Positions 57,058 through 64,000 of a stretch of 64,000 nucleotides of DNA are shown piece by piece. The translations under genes were made by a program, and so were the position numbers. The stretch is from positions 992,001 through 1,056,000 of the forward strand of contig NZ_RQHT01000014.1 in the NCBI RefSeq assembly GCF_004770905.1, given 5' to 3'. Positions within the stretch are counted from its first letter, which is position 1, and the number at the start of each line of letters is the position of its first letter. The stretch comes from Leptospira bandrabouensis (GTDB lineage: Bacteria; Spirochaetota; Leptospiria; Leptospirales; Leptospiraceae). Under the pieces are notes generated by a model, which did no database searches, had not been told where the DNA came from, and saw only the letters and a program-made list of their open reading frames with translations.

Positions 57058-57140
57058 GACAGTAAATACATAGTTTTGGTTGGGGGTAAAGGGTCAATGA
57101 TTTTTGGTTCCAGAAAGTGTGGTAGGAAGAAAATGAGACA

Positions 57141-58646
57141 ATGGCCCTGCCCCAAGCACTTGAAAATTACCGAAAACAATATCGAAAAATCAAATTATTC
57201 CAAGACATAGCTTCAGTCCTCCATTGGGACTCTGAGGTAATGATGCCTGAAGAGGGAAGGGAATACCGGTCCTCACAAATTGCCGCAGTGGCAGAGCTCA
57301 CCCACGACTGGATGACAGACAAATCTTTCTTAAACCAAATAGAGACTGCCAAAAAATCGATTGGCGAACTCCCCGAACAAGACCGGTCGGTTTGGAATCG
57401 TGAGTTGGAAGTTCTTATGGAAGAGAAAGAAAAAGCAGATAAATTGCCTTCTGAATTTGTTTCCGAATTTGCAAGAGTCACTAACTTAGCACATGCAGAA
57501 TGGGCAACTGCCAAAAAGGACAAAAACTTCAAATCTTTTGCAAATCGATTAGAGGAGTTAGTTCAATTATCAAAAAAACAGGCAGATTACTTTGGTTATA
57601 CGACAGAACCTTACGATGCCTTGCTCGACAGTTATGAAAAAGGAGCCAAAGCCGCTCAAATTCAGATTTTATTTTCTGATTTGAAAAAGTCACTCGTTCC
57701 AATCGTTGCCACCGCACCTAAATTCAAAAATCCATTTCCTGGACCCGTATCCACTGACAAACAAACAAAATTTTGTAACCGTCTCCCATCTCTTCTTGGA
57801 TTAACGACAAAAGAATCTAGATTGGATACGAGTAACCATCCGTTTTCCACAAGCCTGGGTAAAGGTGATAAACGAATCACAACTAGATATTCGGAAACAG
57901 ATCCATTATCTTCCATCTTTGGTGTATTACACGAAACTGGTCATTCCTTATATGAGTCTGGATTATCGGCAATGCCTGAATGGCCCACCCCTTTAACGGA
58001 GTTTTTAAGTTTAGGAATTCATGAATCACAAAGCCGATTGTGGGAAAATCAAGTGGGACGTTCCTTACCATTTTGGGAATTTGTTTACCCTATTTTGTTA
58101 TCTGACTTTGATTTAACGGATAAAGAACTTCCGTTTAAAGAGTTATACCAATACATCAATAGCACAGAAAAAACAAAAGTTAGAGTGGAAGCAGACCAAG
58201 TTACATACAACCTCCATATCATTTTACGTTTTGAAATCGAAAGAGACCTCATCAATGGAAAAATTCAAGTAAAGGATCTACCAGAGATTTGGAACGCAAA
58301 AATGAAGGAAAGTTTTGGCCTTTCCATAGAAAATGATGCAGAAGGTGTTTTACAGGACATCCATTGGTCGATGGGTGCATTTGGATATTTCCCAACTTAC
58401 ACTTTGGGAAATATTTTTAGTTCACAGTTTTTCAAAAAATTCACAGAAGAATATCCGGATTCGCATAACAAATTTTCTGCGAAAGGTGATTTTTCTGACT
58501 TACTTGGTTGGCTAAGGAAAAACATTCACTCAAAAGGAAAAATATTTGATGTAGATACTCTGATGAAACAGACAACAGGTGAATCTGCTAATTCCAAATA
58601 TTTAATTTCTTATTTAAATGGAAAAATTGAAGAAGTAACAAAATAG
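57141..58646 (+). CDS. M32 family metallocarboxypeptidase
   Basis: The 501-residue, mostly helical protein is a zinc carboxypeptidase of the M32 (Taq/PfuCP) family. The zinc motif is HETGHSLYESG with His264, Glu265 and His268, and a downstream Glu is in LGIHESQSRLWENQ. IHESQSRLWEN and RVEADQVTYNLHIILRFEIE are further M32 signatures. Length and motif order are normal for the family. AGGAAGA about ten bases before ATG 57141 supports the start. It cleaves C-terminal residues of peptides in the cytoplasm. Confidence 0.94.
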   Translation: MALPQALENYRKQYRKIKLFQDIASVLHWDSEVMMPEEGREYRSSQIAAVAELTHDWMTDKSFLNQIETAKKSIGELPEQDRSVWNRELEVLMEEKEKADKLPSEFVSEFARVTNLAHAEWATAKKDKNFKSFANRLEELVQLSKKQADYFGYTTEPYDALLDSYEKGAKAAQIQILFSDLKKSLVPIVATAPKFKNPFPGPVSTDKQTKFCNRLPSLLGLTTKESRLDTSNHPFSTSLGKGDKRITTRYSETDPLSSIFGVLHETGHSLYESGLSAMPEWPTPLTEFLSLGIHESQSRLWENQVGRSLPFWEFVYPILLSDFDLTDKELPFKELYQYINSTEKTKVRVEADQVTYNLHIILRFEIERDLINGKIQVKDLPEIWNAKMKESFGLSIENDAEGVLQDIHWSMGAFGYFPTYTLGNIFSSQFFKKFTEEYPDSHNKFSAKGDFSDLLGWLRKNIHSKGKIFDVDTLMKQTTGESANSKYLISYLNGKIEEVTK

Positions 58647-58681
58647 TAAAAATTGAAAATATTAATACAAAAGGATTATTT

Positions 58682-59008
58682 ATGTCAGGATCAGAACAAG
58701 TTTTAGAGAAGTTAAGTCAATTATCATATTTCGATAACCTTGCATTATACTATTTATGTATAGAAACACCACCACAAACTCTTGCATTGGCATTCATGCA
58801 AATGGATGAAAAAATAGCAGGATCAATGCTTGGAGTTTTGGATGTACAAAAAAGAAAGTATGTACATGAACTCATGTCCTTACAAAAGGATAGTTCAGAA
58901 GAAGCTAGAAAAGCAGCCGCCGAAGGTTTGTTACTCATCGCTGACGGCTTAATTTCTAGAAATTTAATCAGTAAACAAGGCAATTATTTTTTTGGAACAA
59001 AAAGATAA
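58682..59008 (+). CDS. FliG middle-domain-like small protein
   Basis: The 108-residue helical protein resembles the FliG middle domain, in particular PQTLALAFMQMDEKIAGSMLGVLDVQKRKYVHELM compared with the FliG pattern HPQTIALxLSxLxxxxAAxxL. It lacks the N-terminal and C-terminal FliG domains. Its role in a flagellar motor is therefore uncertain, and it may bind FliM-like partners or serve elsewhere. It follows the M32 gene by 35 bases and overlaps the convergent DUF423 gene by 25 bases. Similarity is by eye and moderate. Confidence 0.5.
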   Translation: MSGSEQVLEKLSQLSYFDNLALYYLCIETPPQTLALAFMQMDEKIAGSMLGVLDVQKRKYVHELMSLQKDSSEEARKAAAEGLLLIADGLISRNLISKQGNYFFGTKR

Positions 59009-59412
59009 AAAGAACCAACTCCCAAACAAAACCAAGCAATTAAAAAGCTCACTCCTCCTAGGGGGGTGATAGCACCTAAAACCCGAATCCCTGTGACGGC
59101 AAGGGCATACAAACTAAAAGAAAAAATCAAAATTCCCAATAGAAACATCCATGTTGCTATTTTCAAATAAGTATTACTTTTATTCGACGAATCCGATACC
59201 AAAGAATGTTGTAACAAGAGAAATGCGACAAGTGATGCCAATGTATGATAAAAATGATATCGGTTCCCCGTTTCATAAATGATCATCAAATCGGGGGATA
59301 CTATTTTTTTTAGTCCGTGGGCACCAAATGCTCCGATGGCAACAGCTAAAAAACCAGAAATACAAATGAGAAGGATTAAAAACGCAGAGGATTGCTTCTT
59401 GACAAGATTCAT
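58984..59412 (-). CDS. DUF423 membrane protein
   Basis: The 142-residue protein has four predicted transmembrane helices and the DUF423 pattern: GFLAVAIGAFGAHGLKKIVSPD, YHFYHTLASLVAFLLLQ, and GVSFLIAWFCLGVG near the C-terminus. Function is unknown. The gene overlaps the 3' end of the FliG-like gene by 25 bases in convergent direction and is divergent from the small zinc-ribbon gene (21 bases between starts). Confidence 0.9.
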   Translation of the reverse strand: MNLVKKQSSAFLILLICISGFLAVAIGAFGAHGLKKIVSPDLMIIYETGNRYHFYHTLASLVAFLLLQHSLVSDSSNKSNTYLKIATWMFLLGILIFSFSLYALAVTGIRVLGAITPLGGVSFLIAWFCLGVGSFYLFVPKK

Positions 59413-59433
59413 TAACGATACTTCCTATTGCCT

Positions 59434-59769
59434 ATGACTTCAGATGCATCTGGAAAGAATACTAAATTTGTTAGAGTTTGGCGACAACTCAATGTAGAAG
59501 ATGTAAAAAAACAATTACTCTATATTGATGATCTCTATGGAACTTGTGGAAATTGTAAAAAGTTGGGTCTCAACTATCTAAAAGATAAAAAATGCCCTGA
59601 TTGTGGAGTTACATTTAAATATTTGGCAACTAAACTGAGTAAGGTGGCAGATATTGGAAAGATTCTAAGTAGAATCGACAAAGAAGGCTTAGACTTAACT
59701 TTAATTGAGAGAGAAGACTTTGAAAGGTCAAGTGCGGCCGACGCAGCGAGAGACCTATTCAAATCATAA
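59434..59769 (+). CDS. Small zinc-ribbon protein of unknown function
   Basis: The 111-residue protein contains CGNCKKLGLNYLKDKKCPDCG near residue 37, two CxxC pairs expected to bind zinc, and is otherwise helical (VEDVKKQLLYIDDLY; KVADIGKILSRIDKEGLDL). No specific family is recognised. ATG 59434 is preferred over an upstream in-frame TTG. It is divergent from the DUF423 gene and convergent with the gene at 59806. Confidence 0.6.
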   Translation: MTSDASGKNTKFVRVWRQLNVEDVKKQLLYIDDLYGTCGNCKKLGLNYLKDKKCPDCGVTFKYLATKLSKVADIGKILSRIDKEGLDLTLIEREDFERSSAADAARDLFKS

Positions 59770-59784
59770 TCGAAAATGGGAAGT

Positions 59785-59824
59785 TTGGTCGTTTGATTCT
59801 TTCGATTAAAATTTAAACGACCAA
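59785..59824. terminator. Hairpin at the convergent gene ends
   Basis: TTGGTCGTTT (59785-59794) and AAACGACCAA (59815-59824) are perfect 10-bp complements around a 20-base AT-rich loop. The right arm overlaps the last codons of the minus-strand gene. No T-run follows, but the position suits transcript termination from either side. Confidence 0.45.
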
Positions 59825-60564
59825 CCAAATTGAGCAGTTTTGTTGTGTGCGGATGTATCTTCCCAAGCATCAAAGGCACGAACCGCTCTGGAAACAGCAA
59901 GGGCTGCAAATATTCCTACGGCATTCGGTGATTCCCAAACACTTCCTGGGCCTTTTACGTTTGCCATATTGTCCCAAATATTCTTTTTAGGTAAATTTTC
60001 TTGGGCATAAAGATAAGCCCCACCTGCCAAAATTAAATCGCATAATAAATAAATACTCATACTCACAAAAGTATCTCGATTTGTGAATAATGGAGAGTTC
60101 CAAGAGTTATAACCAACCGAGGCCATTGGTGTAATTAAATTTAAACCTTGAGAAACAATATGGTATTTTTCAGAGAGAGGAACTGCAGATTCATGTGGGG
60201 ATTTTTGTAGAATTTCTTGTTCCAAAATTTGTTTCCACATCCTTTCTTGACCACGTCTAGGTGATTCAATGCGAATGATGGAATCAGGAGAAGTTTTCCC
60301 AACTTTCCCTACGTAAATATTAAAATCATATGGGTTCTTCCAACGATGTCTGTATCTGTAAACAAAACCTTGTGTTTTTTCATCCGCATAAAAATCGGGA
60401 TCTAATTTGTTTAAAAGGGCCACCAAACGAAGATTCACATCTTCAGGTCCACCCAAAACTTCTACTGTCTCTCCGGCAAATAGAGAGTTATTAAGACCTG
60501 TAGAAAGAAAAATTAAAAAACCAATATGTAAAAGTAGGAACCGGAATCTTTTAAATGGTTTCAT
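59806..60564 (-). CDS. Secreted or membrane protein of unknown function
   Basis: The 252-residue protein has an N-terminal signal (FRFLLLHIGFLIFLSTGLNNSLFA). Two further hydrophobic stretches (about 165-190 and 210-230, including MSIYLLCDLILAGGAYLYA) may be membrane-spanning or membrane-attached. No family was recognised. Its start overlaps the stop of the CPBP protease gene by 4 bases (ATGA), so the two are translated together and may be functionally linked. Confidence 0.6.
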   Translation of the reverse strand: MKPFKRFRFLLLHIGFLIFLSTGLNNSLFAGETVEVLGGPEDVNLRLVALLNKLDPDFYADEKTQGFVYRYRHRWKNPYDFNIYVGKVGKTSPDSIIRIESPRRGQERMWKQILEQEILQKSPHESAVPLSEKYHIVSQGLNLITPMASVGYNSWNSPLFTNRDTFVSMSIYLLCDLILAGGAYLYAQENLPKKNIWDNMANVKGPGSVWESPNAVGIFAALAVSRAVRAFDAWEDTSAHNKTAQFGWSFKF

Positions 60565-61460
60565 GATTGGACTCCGGGAAGTTGAAGGTATGCATTAATT
60601 AAACCTAACGAATTATAAGTGGCATGACAAGCCATCGCAATCCAAATATTTCCGGTTTTAATATAGATATATCCAAAAAACATGCCCACTCCGCAGATAA
60701 TAAATGGAATGGCAACCGATGTCCCTTCTCCATAATGCAGCCAACCAAAAAGGAGTGAAACTATGAACAAACCTTCTTGGGCAAGGTTCTTATCAATAAA
60801 GGCTTTTAGTAAAAATCCTCTAAAAAAGATTTCTTCCAGAATTCCTGTAATGATACCCACAACATAAATTCCCCAGGCTAATAAATACCCGTTTCCATGA
60901 AGGGCTTCATAAAGTTTTTTTGCAAAAACTCCTGATTCCACAGGAACCGATAACCTTTCTAATATCAATCCAAAGATAACTACGACGATAAAACAGATAA
61001 ATCCATTGGCCATACCACGAAGTAAAATAGGGATGGATAATTCATCTTGAAGGTTTGTTACAGGAATTTGTAATACTTTTTTATAAAGTAAATATCCAAG
61101 ACCCACATAACATAAAAACCACGGTATGGAATGACCTAATAGGTAATGAGGTTTTTCAGAAAACACCTTATCGTAAAACTGAGATAATAGCAAACTGGGA
61201 TTGGCAGTGATTTCCTTTTGAAATTGGTCCTTGATCGGTGTGACAATTTTTTCGTATTCAGATAGCATTGTGGCAAAGTCCATTTTGCCATCCCAATATT
61301 CTTCGTAGAGGGGAAGTAACTGTTCTTCGGGGATCCGGTCACTCAGGACCGAATTGTTAACGAAAGCTAAGAAAATAATGGAATAAAAGAAAGAACATAT
61401 ATAAACCAGGCCCAGCGAATAGGCTGTCAGTCGAAAAATTTCAAAAAAACGATTCTGCAT
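60561..61460 (-). CDS. CPBP family intramembrane metalloprotease
   Basis: The 299-residue protein has about eight transmembrane helices and the CPBP (Abi/CAAX protease) signatures: GILEEIFFRGFLLKAF (EExxxR), SLLFGWLHYGEG (FxxxH type) and IAMACHATYNSLGLI (HxxxN). These form the intramembrane zinc site. A long N-terminal region (about 30-115) is extra. Members process prenylated or peptide substrates and some act in immunity or secretion; the substrate here is unknown. It is coupled to the downstream hypothetical secreted protein gene. Confidence 0.88.
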   Translation of the reverse strand: MQNRFFEIFRLTAYSLGLVYICSFFYSIIFLAFVNNSVLSDRIPEEQLLPLYEEYWDGKMDFATMLSEYEKIVTPIKDQFQKEITANPSLLLSQFYDKVFSEKPHYLLGHSIPWFLCYVGLGYLLYKKVLQIPVTNLQDELSIPILLRGMANGFICFIVVVIFGLILERLSVPVESGVFAKKLYEALHGNGYLLAWGIYVVGIITGILEEIFFRGFLLKAFIDKNLAQEGLFIVSLLFGWLHYGEGTSVAIPFIICGVGMFFGYIYIKTGNIWIAMACHATYNSLGLINAYLQLPGVQS

Positions 61461-61538
61461 CTGCCTTACAGTTCCTCAATTTCGGCAAGAATCGTCATCG
61501 TTTTTTTCGGAAATGGCCGATATTCAAATTAGAAGATT

Positions 61539-62441
61539 ATGTCTAAAACCGTCAATTTTCCAAAATGGGCCTTGATTCTGATTACTTTCAGTAGTCTCTC
61601 GTCGCTCCTTTCTAGCCCACTCACTCTGGCAAATTTGGAATATACAAACCCTTCCTTAAAAAATCTTCGTTCGGAAATTAAAGAAAATTTACGAATCTCC
61701 AAGTCTGGAGCAAAGAAAGAAGAACTGATTCCCCTGAAATATTATGAATACAAAGTTCGGAAGGAAGATAATTTTTTTAAAATTATGGCACGAACAGGAA
61801 TGGACCTGGAAACTCTTTCCTCTGTAAACGAGCTCAGTTCACCACACGATTTATCACCAGGGATGGTTTTAGAAATTCCCAATATGCGTGGAACCTTCCA
61901 TCCAGAAGAAACAACCGGGGATGATAAAACAAAACTAGCGTTAGCCGAAAAGTATAATATAGATTCCAACAAATTACAATATGATTCTGAAAGAGAAAAA
62001 TGGTTTTTGCCAGGTATATCCATGGGAAAATCAGAAAAATCTTTTTTCTATGGATTTGGATTTCAATTCCCATTAACGGAAGCAAGGATCTCCTCTGGTT
62101 TTGGTAAACGAATCGATCCATTTACAAAAAAAGATACCTTTCATGGTGGGATTGATCTGGCCGCCGAACAAGGATCAGATGTATTTGCCTCTATGGATGG
62201 TGAAGTAATTTTCAAAGGTAAACAAGGTGGTTATGGAAATTTAATCATCTTAAAACATAGTTTAGGATATGAAACTCGTTACGGACATCTTTTTGATTTT
62301 AATATAAATGTTGGTCAGAGAGTAAAAAAGGGCCAAAAAATTGGGGAAGTTGGACAAACAGGTAGAGCGACCGGTCCACATTTGCATTTTGAAATTAGAA
62401 GAAATTCAAAACGAGAAAGACCTATTTTTCGATCTCATTAA
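61539..62441 (+). CDS. LysM/M23 peptidoglycan DD-metalloendopeptidase
   Basis: The 300-residue protein has an N-terminal signal or anchor (WALILITFSSLSSLLSSPLTLA), a LysM domain (about 68-110: YKVRKEDNFFKIMARTGMDLETLSSVNELS) and a C-terminal M23 LytM domain (about 185-298) with HGGIDLAAEQGSDVFA and GPHLHFEIRR holding the zinc-binding His and Asp residues. It probably cuts peptide cross-links in peptidoglycan. All metal ligands appear present, so it should be active. It is divergent from the CPBP gene. Confidence 0.92.
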   Translation: MSKTVNFPKWALILITFSSLSSLLSSPLTLANLEYTNPSLKNLRSEIKENLRISKSGAKKEELIPLKYYEYKVRKEDNFFKIMARTGMDLETLSSVNELSSPHDLSPGMVLEIPNMRGTFHPEETTGDDKTKLALAEKYNIDSNKLQYDSEREKWFLPGISMGKSEKSFFYGFGFQFPLTEARISSGFGKRIDPFTKKDTFHGGIDLAAEQGSDVFASMDGEVIFKGKQGGYGNLIILKHSLGYETRYGHLFDFNINVGQRVKKGQKIGEVGQTGRATGPHLHFEIRRNSKRERPIFRSH

Positions 62442-62486
62442 AAAAAGATTTACGACTCATATTGATTCTTGTAATTCTGGGAATCA

Positions 62487-63662
62487 ATGGACTTTGAAAT
62501 TCCCCAAGAAGTAGAAACACTTCGCAAAAATATCCAAGACTTCATTACAAATGAAATCATCCCTCTGGAAAAACATTACGATTATGAAAAAGGTCGTATG
62601 CCTGAAGACATTAACCAACAAGCGCGTGCTAAAGTAAAGGCAGCTGGTTTTTGGACTCCACATCTTCCAAAATCAGAAGGTGGATTGGGTCTAGATTTAA
62701 TAGGAACGTGTATCATTTTTAGTGAACTGGGTCGTTCCCCCATCGCACCATACATATTTAATTGTGATGCACCCGATGAAGGAAACATGCATCTACTTTC
62801 GATTGCTGCTTCTGAAAAACAAAAAGAGTTAATCCTCCACCCACTCATCAAAGGTGATTTGCGAACCGGTTTTGCAATGACCGAACCAGGACCGGGGGCA
62901 GGATCAGACCCAACCACCTTACAGACCAATGCCGAAAAACAAGGTGATAAATACATCCTCAACGGACGTAAGTGGTACTGCACTGGAGCCAATGGTGCGA
63001 AGTATTTAATTGTGATGGCAAAAGTAAATGGGAGTTTCCGCAAAACCACCATGTTCCTTGTACCTACCGATGCGAAAGGATACACAATGGTTCGGGAAAT
63101 TGAACTTATGGGTTCTCATGGACCTGGTGGACACTGCGAACTAAATTTCGAAAACGTAGAAGTTCCTGAAGATATGATTCTTGGGCGTGTTGGTGAGGGT
63201 TTTCGACTTTCCCAAGAAAGGCTTGGTCCTGCTCGCTTAACACATTGTATGCGTTGGACTGGAATGGCAAGACGAGCATTGTCGATAGCACGAAGTTATG
63301 CGAAAGAAAGGGAAGTATTTAATGCCCGAATCGCTGACCACCAAGGAATCCAATGGATGTTTGCAGAACGAGCAACAGAAATTGAAATGGCCTTCCTTTT
63401 GACTTTGAAAGCTGCTTGGTTATTACAAAAAGGAAAAGATGCACGCCAAGAAACCTCTATGGCAAAATGGAAAGTGAGTGAATCTTTGTGTAATACAATT
63501 GATATGGGCATCCAAGTTTGCGGTGGTAAAGGATATTCAAGAGACTTACCTTTGGAATTGTTTTACAGAGATGCAAGAGCCGCAAGGATTGCTGATGGAC
63601 CATCGGAAGTTCATAAGATGGTCATTGGTAGAAACTACATTTCAGAAAAATGGGATTTCTAA
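62487..63662 (+). CDS. Acyl-CoA dehydrogenase
   Basis: The 391-residue flavoprotein has the three acyl-CoA dehydrogenase domains: N-terminal helical (1-120), beta barrel (about 125-235, [36 protein letters not shown]) and C-terminal helical (about 240-391, [39 protein letters not shown]). The sequence resembles the ACAD10/ACAD11 group. An aminoglycoside-phosphotransferase-like gene starts six bases after the stop, a pairing also found as a fused protein in eukaryotic ACAD10/11. Confidence 0.92.
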   Translation: MDFEIPQEVETLRKNIQDFITNEIIPLEKHYDYEKGRMPEDINQQARAKVKAAGFWTPHLPKSEGGLGLDLIGTCIIFSELGRSPIAPYIFNCDAPDEGNMHLLSIAASEKQKELILHPLIKGDLRTGFAMTEPGPGAGSDPTTLQTNAEKQGDKYILNGRKWYCTGANGAKYLIVMAKVNGSFRKTTMFLVPTDAKGYTMVREIELMGSHGPGGHCELNFENVEVPEDMILGRVGEGFRLSQERLGPARLTHCMRWTGMARRALSIARSYAKEREVFNARIADHQGIQWMFAERATEIEMAFLLTLKAAWLLQKGKDARQETSMAKWKVSESLCNTIDMGIQVCGGKGYSRDLPLELFYRDARAARIADGPSEVHKMVIGRNYISEKWDF

Positions 63663-63667
63663 GGAGT

Positions 63668-64000
63668 ATGGAAATTAAGGAATTACAAGAAAAAGTAGAA
63701 CTCCACTTATCTTCCGTTTGGAAAGATAATGTAAAAGTTTCCCAAATGCAACACTTAAGTGGAGGAGCTTGCCAAGACAATTATGCATTGGACTTAATTT
63801 CTAAATCCGGAAAACAGTCGTTAGTTTTACGCACAGACAAAGGAGCGAGTTTACTTTCTTCTTTGTCAAAACGAGATGAGTTTAAAGTGGCAGAGCTTGT
63901 ATACAAAGCAGGTGTTAAAACTCCAACTCCAGTTTTTTTAGAAGAAACTTCCGATGTCATAGGTGCCCCTTTTTTTCTAATGGAAAAAATTGGAGGTAAG
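63668..64000 (+). CDS. Aminoglycoside phosphotransferase-like kinase (3' truncated by window edge)
   Basis: The open frame from ATG 63668 runs 111 codons to the window edge without a stop. It shows VSQMQHLSGGACQDNYALDL, the nucleotide-binding loop of APH-type kinases, followed by SLVLRTDKG with the ATP-binding region and VFLEETSDVIGAPFFLMEKI. AAGGAG lies only one base before the ATG, unusually close. Adjacency to the acyl-CoA dehydrogenase gene suggests it phosphorylates a hydroxy-acyl-CoA like ACAD10/11; this is inference. Confidence 0.75.
   Translation, partial: MEIKELQEKVELHLSSVWKDNVKVSQMQHLSGGACQDNYALDLISKSGKQSLVLRTDKGASLLSSLSKRDEFKVAELVYKAGVKTPTPVFLEETSDVIGAPFFLMEKIGGK

Noticed and set aside
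1..64000. Search by eye for CRISPR arrays, rRNA genes, insertion sequences and prophage genes
   Set aside because: No regularly spaced repeats with unique spacers, no rRNA-like stretch and no transposase, integrase or phage structural genes were seen.

Overview
The window looks like a chromosomal segment of a saprophyte-type Leptospira (Spirochaetota). This is inferred from several things: AT-rich coding sequence, the hrcA-grpE-dnaK-dnaJ gene order, many short-signal lipoproteins with loose lipoboxes, TonB receptors, a 7TMR-DISM/SpoIIE phosphatase, and a two-copy ATP-grasp/alpha-E/transglutaminase locus. Genus is inference from gene content; no ribosomal RNA marker is present. Coding density is high and genes lie on both strands. 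No prophage, insertion sequence, CRISPR array or rRNA was seen. There is one tRNA (Gly-TCC, minus strand, 56987-57057).

Region by region. 1-6719: the heat-shock operon (hrcA 3' part, grpE, dnaK, dnaJ) runs with short gaps or overlap into a Gfo/Idh/MocA oxidoreductase, a YqgE protein and an SDR-like protein. 6898-15969: five tightly packed genes carry two complete sets of circularly permuted ATP-grasp, alpha-E and transglutaminase domains, one set partly fused. They probably form and process peptide or amide bonds on an unknown substrate. 16078-22336: an orphan heavy-metal RND pump, an ArsC/Spx-like protein, murB, mltG and a small coiled protein. 22497-27981: a beta-helix lipoprotein, a small lipoprotein and a large TonB receptor. 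The first and last are preceded by arrays of four 11-bp-spaced direct repeats that resemble PhoB boxes, so this may be a phosphate-starvation outer-membrane uptake module.

28066-33137: an SPFH lipoprotein divergent from an ankyrin lipoprotein, a Phd/PIN toxin-antitoxin pair, an M20 peptidase, a methyltransferase and a nitroreductase. 33254-37136: a TetR regulator overlapping a TonB receptor gene and a lipoprotein gene, with two operator-like palindromes between tetR and the divergent nitroreductase gene. 37206-42488: ilvD, a pirin, an outer-membrane-type protein and a PAS histidine kinase. 42621-46415: a zinc-ribbon/beta-propeller protein and a 7TM SpoIIE phosphatase, with an FNR-type palindrome upstream. 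46512-52976: an Old Yellow Enzyme, a beta carbonic anhydrase, an ArsR/SRPBCC/MATE/DUF1801 cluster with a perfect 16-bp inverted repeat over the arsR start, and an AraC regulator. 53063-56482: an M24 peptidase-like protein and two tandem SMP-30-like lipoproteins. 57141-64000: an M32 carboxypeptidase, a FliG-like single-domain protein, a DUF423 protein, a zinc-ribbon protein, a CPBP protease pair, a LysM/M23 endopeptidase, and an acyl-CoA dehydrogenase with the start of an APH-type kinase gene.

The most notable non-coding signals are the paired PhoB-like arrays and three copies of a 69-bp, same-strand, gap-free intergenic repeat (19379, 48719, 56711) with a conserved GC-rich stem. Next come perfect inverted repeats over the start codons of the RND and arsR genes, and the double TetR operator. 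All motif matches and identities were made by eye or hand count, without database searches.
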